A stretch of DNA of 64,000 nucleotides from NCBI GenBank assembly GCA_035565335.1, contig DATMSO010000089.1, forward strand, positions 1-64,000, given 5' to 3'. The notes under the pieces are model-generated. The model was given only the letters and a program-made list of their open reading frames with translations. It did no database searches and had not been told where the DNA came from. The position numbers and the translations under genes are program-made. The stretch is from Methylovorus sp035565335 (GTDB lineage: Bacteria > Pseudomonadota > Gammaproteobacteria > Burkholderiales > Methylophilaceae). Shown here one piece after another: positions 17,418 through 25,300 of this stretch (the first letter of the stretch is position 1; each line of letters opens with the position of its first letter).

Positions 17418-20400
17418 TCAGGCGGCAGACTCGTGCATCTGCAGCGCCATTTGCATGTCTACTTCCACCACGCGAGAAACCCCCGACTCTTGCATAGTGA
17501 CCCCTATCATCTGCTGGGCCATCTCCATTGTTATTTTATTATGACTTACAAACAGGAATTGCGTGCGCTCTGACATTTTTTTTACCATGGCACAAAAACG
17601 CTCGGTATTGCTGTCATCCAGTGGCGCATCTACCTCATCCATCAGGCAGAACGGCGCCGGATTCAAGCGGAACAAGGCAAACACCAGCGCCAGCGCCGTC
17701 AGGGCTTTTTCACCGCCCGATAACAGGTGGATGGTGCTGTTTTTCTTGCCCGGTGGCTGGGCAAACACCTGCATGCCGGTATCGAGTATTTCATCGCCCA
17801 GCAATTCCAGTCGCGCCTGCCCGCCCCCAAAGAGTGAAGCAAACAGCTCACCAAAGTGCCGATTAGCTTCTTCAAAGGTCTGCTGCAAGCGGCTACGGGT
17901 TTCGCGATCAATCCGCCGGATGGCATCTTCCAGCGTCTGGATGGCCTGATCGAGATCAGTCGCCTGGCTATCCAGATACTGCTTGCGCTCTTTCTCGCTC
18001 TCCAGCTCCTGCACAGCAGCCAGATTGACCGGGCCTAAGGCCTCTATCTCCTCATGCAGGCTGCCGAGCTTGCGCTCAAGATCGCTGGCCTTGAGTTGTG
18101 CGGGCAGGCTCTCGCCCAGCATGGCTTCGTCCAGCCCGGTGGCTTCCAGGCCTTGCTGGCACTGCTCGAACTGTAAGCGCGCCTGCTGTTCTGCCAATCG
18201 GGCTTGTTCCTGTTTGTCGCGCATGGGGTGCAGCGATTGCTCAATCTGCATGCGCTGCTGCTCTTGTACCTGCAGGCCCTGCTCCGCGACCGTCATGGCA
18301 TCTCGCGCGGCAACCAGTTCGGCTTCGCGCGCCTGCTTGGCGTTCACGGCCTGCTCAAGATTAGATTTCAAGGTATCCATTTTCGCCGCGGCCAGCAGAG
18401 CTTCCGTTTCCTGCTGCCGCATCGCCAGGGCATCCATTTCTTCTGAAGTGGATTGAAGTCGGTTACTTAAGTCATTGATATTGTTTGTGATGAGCTTGTT
18501 ATTAAAAACCTGCTCTTGCGCCTCGCGCTCGGCCTTCTGCAGATTGGCTCGCGCCTGTGCCAGGGCATTTTCTGCGGTAAAACGTTGCTGTTGGGTGCGT
18601 TGGCGTTCTTCCTGCAATTGCGCCACGGACGCCTGCAAGGCGTTGATGCCGTTCTGTTTCTGTTGCAACTGGGCTTGCAGCTCGGCACGCCGTTCATGCA
18701 AGGTTGCAAGTTCGCTGGCCAGTTGCTTGCCACGCTCCAGCGCGTGCTGTCGCTGCTGTTGCAGGCGCTGAATTTCCAGTTGCCGCTGGTGATGCTGCTG
18801 GGTTTGTCCGCGCAAGGCCTGCTGCTGTTGCTGGCTGTCTTGCCGCAGGGTTTGCAGGGTGGCTTCATGCGCGAGCAAAGCCTCTTTTGCTTCGCTGACC
18901 ATGGCTGCCTGTTGCGGCAGCTCGGCATTCAAGGCATCCAGCTCACGTTGACGTTCCAACACGCCATTCAGCTCGGACTTGGCAGCGTGCAGGCTGAGGC
19001 TGTGACGGGTGTAGATATCGCCCTGCCGGTTGATCAGCATTTCGCCGGCCTGCAGCTCACCTTGCATGCGTTCTGCCTGGCTGTCGTCTTCCAGGATGTA
19101 TATCTGGCTTAACCAGTCCGCGAGCACCCCTGCGGCACCGGCGTGCTTGAGGTCAATACGGTCCAGCAGGCGCGACCATGGGCGTTCGGGAGCATGCGTA
19201 CCAGTTGTGCTGACTTCGCTGAGGGTGCCCAGCGTGATGGCGGCTGGCGGCCTGGAAGAAGCCCGCGCTGTAGCGCTGCCATTCTGCATCAGGGTATTCA
19301 GTTGGGCGCCCAGGGCAGCTTCTACCGCCACTTCCCAGCCATCGGCAATCTTGAGTTGCTGCCACAAGCGCTCACCGGAGGCGATGCCGTTGTTTTTCAA
19401 CCAGGATTCGAGCTGGCTCTCGCGCCCCAGGGATTGCTGAAGCTTGCTGAGCGAATTGACCTGGGCTTCTGTTTGCGCGAAACGCCGCTCGCTTGCCAGC
19501 AAGGCTTCGCGCGCCAGCCGCAGGGCATCCTGCTGCTCCTGTTCGCGCTGACGAAGATGAGCAATGCTCTGTTCCAGCGCCGTGATGGTCTGCTGTTCCT
19601 CGGCATGCGCCGTCTGCAACTGCGTCAGTGTGTTTTCATCTGGAACGCTCAGTTGCTGGCGATCGGCCTCCAGCTTGCGCTCGCGCTGCGTCAGATCGGC
19701 AAGGCTGCGCTCCATGTGCTCAATACCGGAGGTTTCCAGACGAATGGCTTGTTCTGCATCGTTCAGGCTGCGCTGGGCGGCGGAATGCGTATGCAAGGCC
19801 GACTGGAAAGCGCGTTCGATATCAGGCATGGCCGCCTTGAGCGTCGCTAGTGCGGCACTGGCTTCTGTTTCGCCTGTCGATGCGGTCAGCTGTTGCGCCT
19901 GCAGGGCCGCTAGCTGTTCCTTGAATCCTGCCTGCTGGGTTTCCAGACGCGTGCGCTGAGACTCAATCTGCTGCAACTGTTGCTGCAGGCGGTCGCGGGC
20001 TTCCTGCGTGTGTTTTACCTGCTGCTCCAGCCTGGCCAGTTCGGCATTGCTTTCGTAATACAGGGTCTGCACTTGCTGGGTGATGATATTTGTTTCCTGA
20101 TAGCGCTGACGCAGGGTTTCCACCTCGCTCTCGCTATGGCGCAAGGCGGCCATTTGCGCTTCGAGCTCGTTAACCACTTTCTCCACCTGGCGCTGGGTTT
20201 TTTCCCAGGCATTGCCGGCATCGCGTTTTTTCAGCAGCCACAGCTGGCCTTGGCTCAGTTTCAGGGTTTTCTGCAGGGCATGGTATTGCAAGGTAACCAC
20301 GGCCTGCGATTCCAGGCGGGTGATCTGCTTGACCATCTCCTGGCGTATATCATCCACCCGCAACAGATTTTCGCGCGTATCCCGCAGGCGCAATTCCGTC

Positions 20401-20936
20401 TCGCGACGGCGCTCTTTGTATTTGGAAATGCCGGCGGCTTCTTCGAGGAAAACCCGCATCTCTTCCGGCTTGGCTTCAATAATCCTGGAGATCGTGTTCT
20501 GGCCAATAATGGCATACGCCCGGCCGCCCAGGCCTGTGCCCAGGAAAAGATCGGCCACGTCGCGGCGGCGCACAGCACTATTGTTGATGTAATAACTGGA
20601 GCCTTTGTCCCGTTCGATAACCCGCTTGACGGAGATTTCGGCATATTGCGCCCACTCGCCACCGGCACCACCCAGGCTGTTGTCAAAAATCAGCTCTACG
20701 CTGGCACGTGAAATGGGCTTGCGGTTGGCGGAGCCATTGAAAATCACGGCATCCATGGAATCGCCGCGCATCTCCTTGGCGCTGGATTCGCCTAGTACCC
20801 AGCGTATGGACTCCATGACATTAGATTTTCCACAGCCATTCGGACCAACGACCCCCACCCGCTGACCATGGATATGCAAGGTAGTCGGATCAACGAAGGA
20901 TTTGAAGCCGGCAAGTTTAAGGTGGGTGAGGCGCAC
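17418..20936 (-). CDS. smc: chromosome segregation ATPase SMC
   Basis: 1172 residues. N-terminal ATPase half with Walker A GPNGCGKSNVMES at about residues 33-45. Two very long Gln/Glu/Ala-rich coiled coils (about 165-500 and 650-1000) flank a hinge at about 510-640. The C-terminal half has the signature LLSGGEKALTALALVFA and Walker B FCLMDEVDAPLDDSN. It compacts and segregates the chromosome with ScpA/ScpB, which are not in this window. It heads the minus-strand cell-cycle run smc-zipA-ligA-cysQ-TPR and is divergent from queF. Confidence 0.97.
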   Translation of the reverse strand: MRLTHLKLAGFKSFVDPTTLHIHGQRVGVVGPNGCGKSNVMESIRWVLGESSAKEMRGDSMDAVIFNGSANRKPISRASVELIFDNSLGGAGGEWAQYAEISVKRVIERDKGSSYYINNSAVRRRDVADLFLGTGLGGRAYAIIGQNTISRIIEAKPEEMRVFLEEAAGISKYKERRRETELRLRDTRENLLRVDDIRQEMVKQITRLESQAVVTLQYHALQKTLKLSQGQLWLLKKRDAGNAWEKTQRQVEKVVNELEAQMAALRHSESEVETLRQRYQETNIITQQVQTLYYESNAELARLEQQVKHTQEARDRLQQQLQQIESQRTRLETQQAGFKEQLAALQAQQLTASTGETEASAALATLKAAMPDIERAFQSALHTHSAAQRSLNDAEQAIRLETSGIEHMERSLADLTQRERKLEADRQQLSVPDENTLTQLQTAHAEEQQTITALEQSIAHLRQREQEQQDALRLAREALLASERRFAQTEAQVNSLSKLQQSLGRESQLESWLKNNGIASGERLWQQLKIADGWEVAVEAALGAQLNTLMQNGSATARASSRPPAAITLGTLSEVSTTGTHAPERPWSRLLDRIDLKHAGAAGVLADWLSQIYILEDDSQAERMQGELQAGEMLINRQGDIYTRHSLSLHAAKSELNGVLERQRELDALNAELPQQAAMVSEAKEALLAHEATLQTLRQDSQQQQQALRGQTQQHHQRQLEIQRLQQQRQHALERGKQLASELATLHERRAELQAQLQQKQNGINALQASVAQLQEERQRTQQQRFTAENALAQARANLQKAEREAQEQVFNNKLITNNINDLSNRLQSTSEEMDALAMRQQETEALLAAAKMDTLKSNLEQAVNAKQAREAELVAARDAMTVAEQGLQVQEQQRMQIEQSLHPMRDKQEQARLAEQQARLQFEQCQQGLEATGLDEAMLGESLPAQLKASDLERKLGSLHEEIEALGPVNLAAVQELESEKERKQYLDSQATDLDQAIQTLEDAIRRIDRETRSRLQQTFEEANRHFGELFASLFGGGQARLELLGDEILDTGMQVFAQPPGKKNSTIHLLSGGEKALTALALVFALFRLNPAPFCLMDEVDAPLDDSNTERFCAMVKKMSERTQFLFVSHNKITMEMAQQMIGVTMQESGVSRVVEVDMQMALQMHESAA

Positions 20937-20969
20937 TTTATAATGTGTTTTATCGTGAGGGCGAGCTTG

Positions 20970-20975
20970 TATAAT
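20970..20975 (+). promoter_or_regulatory. candidate -10 element for queF
   Basis: A consensus TATAAT lies 77 nt before the queF start in the 115-bp smc/queF divergent region. No good -35 is visible at standard spacing, so only the -10 is offered. Confidence 0.3.
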
Positions 20976-21051
20976 AAGCGATTGTGCGATGTGAACCGAA
21001 CTCTCCCAAGTGAGTCCACATCCAATCCATTCAATTTATACGGTAGCCCTT

Positions 21052-21471
21052 ATGTCTAGTCAACCCACGAAAGCACTTGAAACCTTCGACAACCCGCAGC
21101 CAGGCCGTGATTTTCATATCCATATGGAAATCCCCGAATTTACCTGCCTGTGCCCCAAAACCGGTCAGCCGGATTTTGCGGTGCTTTATCTGGATTACAT
21201 TCCCGATCAGAAATGCGTGGAACTGAAGAGCCTTAAGTTGTATATGTGGTCTTTCCGCGACGAAGGCTGTTTCCACGAGGCCGTGACCAATCGCATTCTG
21301 GATGATCTGGTGGCCGCGACTGATCCCAAGTTCATGCGACTCACTGCCAAGTTTTATGTGCGTGGCGGCATTTTCACTAATGTGGTGGCCGAGCATCGCA
21401 AGCCGGGCTGGCAGCCCTTGCCAAGAGTGGAGCTGAGCCAGTTTGACGCGCAGTCCAACTTTCGCGGCTAA
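21052..21471 (+). CDS. queF: NADPH-dependent 7-cyano-7-deazaguanine reductase
   Basis: 139 residues from the ATG at 21052, the short (type I) QueF form; a TTG/ATG start 14 codons earlier is possible but adds an unconserved leader. Visible motifs are ETFDNP, EFTCLCPKTGQPDFA with the nucleophilic Cys, CVELKSLKLYMWSFRDEGCFHE (nitrile-binding Glu and His), and a C-terminal YVRGGIFTNV. It reduces preQ0 to preQ1 in queuosine biosynthesis. queG, the last step of the pathway, lies 37 kb downstream at 57971-59083. Confidence 0.95.
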   Translation: MSSQPTKALETFDNPQPGRDFHIHMEIPEFTCLCPKTGQPDFAVLYLDYIPDQKCVELKSLKLYMWSFRDEGCFHEAVTNRILDDLVAATDPKFMRLTAKFYVRGGIFTNVVAEHRKPGWQPLPRVELSQFDAQSNFRG

Positions 21472-21494
21472 CGCGCTTCCAATCTGAATCCATA

Positions 21495-21527
21495 AATAAA
21501 GGCACGCTTCTATCGCGTGCCTTTATT
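21495..21527. terminator. bidirectional terminator between queF and the DUF2383 gene
   Basis: Perfect 13-bp stem AATAAAGGCACGC / GCGTGCCTTTATT with a 7-nt loop, between convergent genes. Confidence 0.92.
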
Positions 21528-21580
21528 CATTTAAGCGCCTGCATCAACCTCGCTGGGCTGACGCAGGCAAGCGCGAGGGA

Positions 21581-22036
21581 TTAGCCCACTTCTGCGCGGG
21601 CAGCATCGCGCAATTGTTTAACGCGATCATGATTGCGTTGCACGCCTTCCAGCTGGCGTAAGATCACATTGCGCACCGTAGGGGGCAGTTCCTTTTCCGC
21701 TGCCTTTTTATACGAAGCGAGGGCTACATCTTCACCGCGCTCAGTTTCATTCAGCACGGCTACGGTGTCATTGCTGGTAAGCGCAGCTTTGAAGTTAACC
21801 CAGCGCCGATGCAGGGAGCCAGACACGCTGGATTCAGTTTCAGGCTGCCCGCCAAGGGTGCGCACCAGATCCTGCAGCTCATGTACCGAGGAAGCGACTT
21901 CTTGCGAACGATCAAGAAAGTATTCTTTCAGCGGAGTGACTTCGACATTTTCGGCGGCGGTGCGAAAACCTTCTTCACCGTCTTTGGAGATTTCGATCAG
22001 ATCATTGAGGGTAGAAATGACTTCTTTGTTATCCAT
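21581..22036 (-). CDS. PA2169/DUF2383 family four-helix-bundle protein
   Basis: 151 residues from the ATG at 22036, with AGGAG 7 nt upstream (a GTG one codon earlier is the alternative). Ferritin-like helical bundle of the DUF2383/PA2169 type: NDLIEISKDGEEGFRTAAENV at the start, then LGGQPETESSVSGSLHRRW and NETERGEDVALASYKKA. Glu/His residues across the helices could bind metal, but this is not demonstrated for the family. Cytoplasmic, often associated with stress conditions. Specific function unknown. Confidence 0.88.
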   Translation of the reverse strand: MDNKEVISTLNDLIEISKDGEEGFRTAAENVEVTPLKEYFLDRSQEVASSVHELQDLVRTLGGQPETESSVSGSLHRRWVNFKAALTSNDTVAVLNETERGEDVALASYKKAAEKELPPTVRNVILRQLEGVQRNHDRVKQLRDAARAEVG

Positions 22037-22229
22037 CACATAACTCCTTTTTATTACTCATGGTTGAGAAATCAGTTTCCCGCGATGCAAACAGGATGCC
22101 TATAAGATAAACCAGCAAATCAGTGTAAGAATTGTATTAACCTCAGCGCTATCGTTCTGCTTTTCAGCAAGAGCCAAAGCTTCACCTCATATATCAATGC
22201 AAATGATCTCTTCGTTTAGTTATGCATGC

Positions 22230-22334
22230 TTTGGGTATCTTTACACTCGCCCATACCCCGGAGTACGGTAAGGTGCGGTTAACAAACTGCAAACTTCAAT
22301 CCCTTGGCCCGAGGATATTTCTCGGGTTTTTTTT
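22230..22334 (+). ncRNA. candidate small RNA ending in an intrinsic terminator
   Basis: In a 520-bp gap without a credible gene, a strong plus-strand terminator (CCCGAG 22308-22313, CTCGGG 22321-22326, then eight T) has no coding sequence before it. The preceding 80 nt fold locally: GGGTAT 22233-22238 with ATACCC 22253-22258, and an imperfect TGCGGTT/AACTGCA hairpin. This suggests a short structured transcript. No promoter could be fixed and I recognise no RNA family, so the 5' end is a guess. Confidence 0.35.
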
Positions 22335-22518
22335 GGGTCAGCATTTGCCTTGCTTTAATGAGGCTGCCGCCACACAGAATCTTTGCCGCGTGCCATCGCA
22401 AAATATCAAATCCGGTGCTTCTGCGGGATTGTTCATTTTCATCATTGGCTTAGCTTGGTTTTCATTAAAATGTCCTGCGAGCCGCCTTAAGTTTTTTCAC
22501 CCATCTCGCTAAAAGTCG

Positions 22519-22547
22519 TTGACAGGCGCGGCTTCGGTCATTAATAT
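22519..22547 (+). promoter_or_regulatory. sigma-70 promoter of tRNA-Ala
   Basis: TTGACA (22519-22524), 17-bp spacer, TAATAT (22542-22547). A near-consensus promoter placed 14 nt before the mature 5' end of tRNA-Ala. Confidence 0.9.
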
Positions 22548-22561
22548 GGCGCAACTTTTTC

Positions 22562-22637
<76 letters not shown>

Positions 22638-22687
22638 GTCTTCATTGACCGGTTAACGAAAAGTAAAAAAATTGCTTAATTAGAAGT

Positions 22688-22715
22688 TTGAATTAATGCA
22701 AAAGTAGTATAGAAT
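22688..22715 (+). promoter_or_regulatory. possible own promoter of tRNA-Glu
   Basis: TTGAAT (22688-22693), 16-bp spacer, TAGAAT (22710-22715), 12 nt before tRNA-Glu. Weaker than the upstream tRNA-Ala promoter. Read-through from it is also possible because no terminator separates the tRNAs. Confidence 0.45.
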
Positions 22716-22727
22716 ACTGCCTCTCTT

Positions 22728-22803
22728 GTCCCCATCGTCTAGAGGCCTAGGACACCTCCCTTTCACGGAGGCGACCGGGGTTCGAATCCCCGTGGGGACG
22801 CCA
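22728..22803 (+). tRNA. tRNA-Glu (anticodon TTC)
   Basis: 76 nt with encoded CCA. Acceptor GTCCCCA/TGGGGAC, anticodon loop CTTTCAC in a CCTCC/GGAGG stem, T arm GGGGTTCGAATCCCC. A typical bacterial tRNA-Glu. Confidence 0.97.
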
Positions 22804-22858
22804 ATAAAGCGTCCACTGGTTGACTGAATAAGTTGACCGGTTGATTCAAAAAGACAGA

Positions 22859-22888
22859 GCCTCAAGTTGAAAAACTTGAGGCTTTTTC
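22859..22888 (+). terminator. terminator of the tRNA transcript
   Basis: GCCTCAAGTT / AACTTGAGGC stem (22859-22868 with 22873-22882), tetraloop, then a T-rich tail. It lies 55 nt after tRNA-Glu. Confidence 0.92.
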
Positions 22889-23044
22889 TTTTGCGCTGAA
22901 GGCACAATGCCTATCCTCAATTAAATCGTTTTAATCACAAATTCTTGTTTAAAAAGCCCTCACTAGTACTAAGGTACTATATCAAGGTCGGTTTCCCGCG
23001 ATTAGAATGCGGCCATAACTTCAAATAAATCGGGGAAATTCATC

Positions 23045-23968
23045 ATGTTTACGAAAACAACATCGGCTGTTATGGGTTTGGCGTTGATGACGCTGACTGC
23101 ATCCGCAAATGCAGCAGTCGACTTAGGGGTTGCGGGGAAATTCAACGCTTTTGTCTTTTCAACATTCAACAGCCAGTACAGTGACACCGAAGGCGCTGTG
23201 GCTGTAGGTGGCAATACCACCGTCAACGGTTACAGTGTTAACGCCAACAACAAGCCCTACAATGGCTATGCCCTGGTAGTGGGTGGCAATCTCAACTACA
23301 CCAATGGCTCCATCAACAACGGCAATGCCTACGTGGCAGGTGCCAGCAGCACCTCCAGTGTGGGTGGTGGCGCTACGATCAGTAGTGGAACTGCGCCTTT
23401 TTCGTTCGCTGATGAAAAAACCGAGTTGATTGCGCTGTCCAGCTCGCTTTCCCAGTTAGGGGCTACAGGTTCGACGGCATATCAGTATGGCGGCGTTACC
23501 TTTACTGGCAATGGCTCTAGCGGTGTGCAGGTATTTAATGTCAGCGGTGCTGATCTGTATTCCGTGAACTACTCCAACTTTGCTCAGCTGTCCTCCAATC
23601 AGACCATTATCGTGAATGTCAGTGGCGCGGTAGCCGGCTTTCAAGGGGGCACGCCAAACGGTTTCAGCAATTACAACGTGCTGTTCAACTTCTATGAAGC
23701 TACTACGCTGAACTTCAATAACGTCGGCGTGTACGGCTCCATCCTGGCTCCATTTGCCACCGTTCAAGGTGGTGGTGGTCAGATCAATGGCAACGTGATC
23801 GTGAATGCCTGGAATTCCAATATTCAGATCAACGCCAACCACTACTTCACTGGTGCTGATATCACGATTCCAGTCTCTGCCGTGCCTGAGCCACAAAGCT
23901 ACATGATGTTGTTTGCCGGCCTGGGTCTGATCGGTTTCATGGCAACCAGACGCCGTTACTACTTCTGA
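23045..23968 (+). CDS. choice-of-anchor A family protein with PEP-CTERM sorting signal
   Basis: 307 residues. A signal peptide (cleavage near ANA-AV) precedes a Gly/Asn/Ser-rich beta-structured body of the choice-of-anchor A type (LGVAGKFNAFVF, then repeated VGGN/NGN units and NVGVYGSILAPFATV). A C-terminal VPEPQSY motif, hydrophobic helix and RRRYYF tail form a standard PEP-CTERM signal. Such proteins are processed by EpsH/exosortase and are often surface or matrix components; no exosortase gene is in this window. Upstream, a small palindrome TAGTAC-TAAG-GTACTA at 22964-22979 might be an operator. Confidence 0.92.
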   Translation: MFTKTTSAVMGLALMTLTASANAAVDLGVAGKFNAFVFSTFNSQYSDTEGAVAVGGNTTVNGYSVNANNKPYNGYALVVGGNLNYTNGSINNGNAYVAGASSTSSVGGGATISSGTAPFSFADEKTELIALSSSLSQLGATGSTAYQYGGVTFTGNGSSGVQVFNVSGADLYSVNYSNFAQLSSNQTIIVNVSGAVAGFQGGTPNGFSNYNVLFNFYEATTLNFNNVGVYGSILAPFATVQGGGGQINGNVIVNAWNSNIQINANHYFTGADITIPVSAVPEPQSYMMLFAGLGLIGFMATRRRYYF

Positions 23969-23991
23969 TAGCCTGCTAAACCAGCAGCTCA

Positions 23992-24023
23992 ACAAAAAGC
24001 CCCGCTTCGGCGGGGCTTTTTGT
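23992..24023. terminator. bidirectional terminator with UUCG tetraloop
   Basis: 14-bp perfect stem (ACAAAAAGCCCCGC and its complement) closed by TTCG, between convergent genes. Confidence 0.95.
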
Positions 24024-24056
24024 TTGTGTTGCGTCTACACATGTCAGCCGATTGGA

Positions 24057-25229
24057 TCAGCGCGTGAGCGAAAGCCCCAGACGAATCTGGGTGTCGTTAT
24101 TGCGGTTGTAATCAAGCAAGGTTTCGCCGTAGCCGGAAAACACCTGCAGGTGAATGAAGGCGCCAGTGCGGTTGAATATCTTGTCGCTGATCGGATAGGT
24201 TACATCCACCTGACCCGTGCTGTATCCGGCCGTCCCCTGGCGATATAGCCCATTCAGCATCAAGCCATCCTCGCGGCCATAGCGTACTTGCCAGTCGACA
24301 TAACCACGGTAGCGCTGGATATCCGTGTTGCCATCTTCCTTATCCAGATAGGTGTAGATCTTGGGCATGAACGTGAGGCTGCGGCCACTCGGCATGGCCC
24401 AATGCCAGGCCGGGCGTACAAAGGCCGTATTGATGGAGCGCGAATCAACCCCGCCCTGCCCGTTCGATTCATGCTCAACGCCGCCTCGCCATTCATTCGG
24501 CATCAACCCTATGCCACTGCCGCCCCACTCGTAAAACAGGCTGGGGCGATATGAGGTATCGCGGAAGGGACTGGATTTTTCGCCTATATCCCAGATGGAA
24601 GTTTGCGTGTAGCCAAAATACAGATTGGTCAGGAAGGGAGCAAACCCCGCCACGGTACCATCCGGGGCAAAAGGACGGTATTTGAAGCTGATCTGGAAGC
24701 GTGCATCGTTGCCGCGCTCGTCATTGGCGCCAAGCAAAAAGTAAATTGGATCATTGGCGGTCAGCGCAGGCTCTTCACCCGGCTTGGCAATCACGAGTTT
24801 TGGTGGCGCATCTTCCGCGGCAGGCGTGTCCGCTTTTGCCGCCGTCACTACCTGCATGGGTGGGATGCTGTCGCCATCGGCCGCCACCAGCAGGACACGA
24901 TTGGAGCTGGCATTGACCAAATCCGCACGCACCACACCCTTGAACGCCGAGCGTACCAGGCCGGTATATTGACGCCGTGTGCTGGTGCCGCTGCTGGCGG
25001 GCTGCAAGCTCATGTCCAGCGTTTCGCTGATGCCGCTGCCGGACAGTTTCAATTGCAGGGTTTGCGGCCAATTGGCCTGGCTATCTGGCTTCACCACATC
25101 CAGCGTCAGGCTCTGGCCGGTGGTCAGTGATTCACCCTGGCTGGCGAGTATCCAGCCATCGTCGGCCAGCACCGGCTGGGCAAATGCCAGCGCCAATGCC
25201 AGGGCTAAGGGGTAAGGTAATCTTGTCAT
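24057..25229 (-). CDS. outer membrane phospholipase A (PldA-like)
   Basis: 390 residues from the ATG at 25229, chosen because AGAAAGG precedes it and the signal peptide (LPYPLALALALAFAQPVLA) begins there. An N-terminal region with a Pro/Ala linker (about 20-150) is unlike E. coli PldA. The C-terminal half is the phospholipase A barrel with the catalytic HESNGQ (His-x-Ser-Asn-Gly) motif, TQTSIWDIGEKSSPFRDTSYRP before it and a C-terminal strand ending in SLTR. It hydrolyses phospholipid mislocalised to the outer leaflet. It is the 3' neighbour of the quinoprotein gene on the same strand, 72 nt apart. Confidence 0.9.
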   Translation of the reverse strand: MTRLPYPLALALALAFAQPVLADDGWILASQGESLTTGQSLTLDVVKPDSQANWPQTLQLKLSGSGISETLDMSLQPASSGTSTRRQYTGLVRSAFKGVVRADLVNASSNRVLLVAADGDSIPPMQVVTAAKADTPAAEDAPPKLVIAKPGEEPALTANDPIYFLLGANDERGNDARFQISFKYRPFAPDGTVAGFAPFLTNLYFGYTQTSIWDIGEKSSPFRDTSYRPSLFYEWGGSGIGLMPNEWRGGVEHESNGQGGVDSRSINTAFVRPAWHWAMPSGRSLTFMPKIYTYLDKEDGNTDIQRYRGYVDWQVRYGREDGLMLNGLYRQGTAGYSTGQVDVTYPISDKIFNRTGAFIHLQVFSGYGETLLDYNRNNDTQIRLGLSLTR

Positions 25230-25300
25230 GCAGGCCTTTCTTGTTGTCATTTTTAAAGCGGGAACGTTCGCAAGGAGGCCTGGCGTTGATTTGCAAGCTT

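Noticed and set aside
20937..21051. preQ1 riboswitch upstream of queF
   Set aside because: Looked for a small C-rich loop and A-rich tail pseudoknot ahead of the ATG; nothing resembling the class is present.
22222..22512. 96-codon plus-strand ORF upstream of tRNA-Ala
   Set aside because: No ribosome site, no domain, and it runs straight through a strong intrinsic terminator at 22308-22334.
22680..22907. 75-codon minus-strand ORF across tRNA-Glu containing GVPTGIRTPVASVKG
   Set aside because: This is the well-known artefact of translating the antisense of a tRNA. It is covered by a clear tRNA and a terminator.
22985..23005. Sigma-54 (GG-N10-GC) promoter before the PEP-CTERM gene
   Set aside because: GG and GC have the right spacing, but the flanking bases do not fit TGGCAC...TTGC, so it is likely chance.
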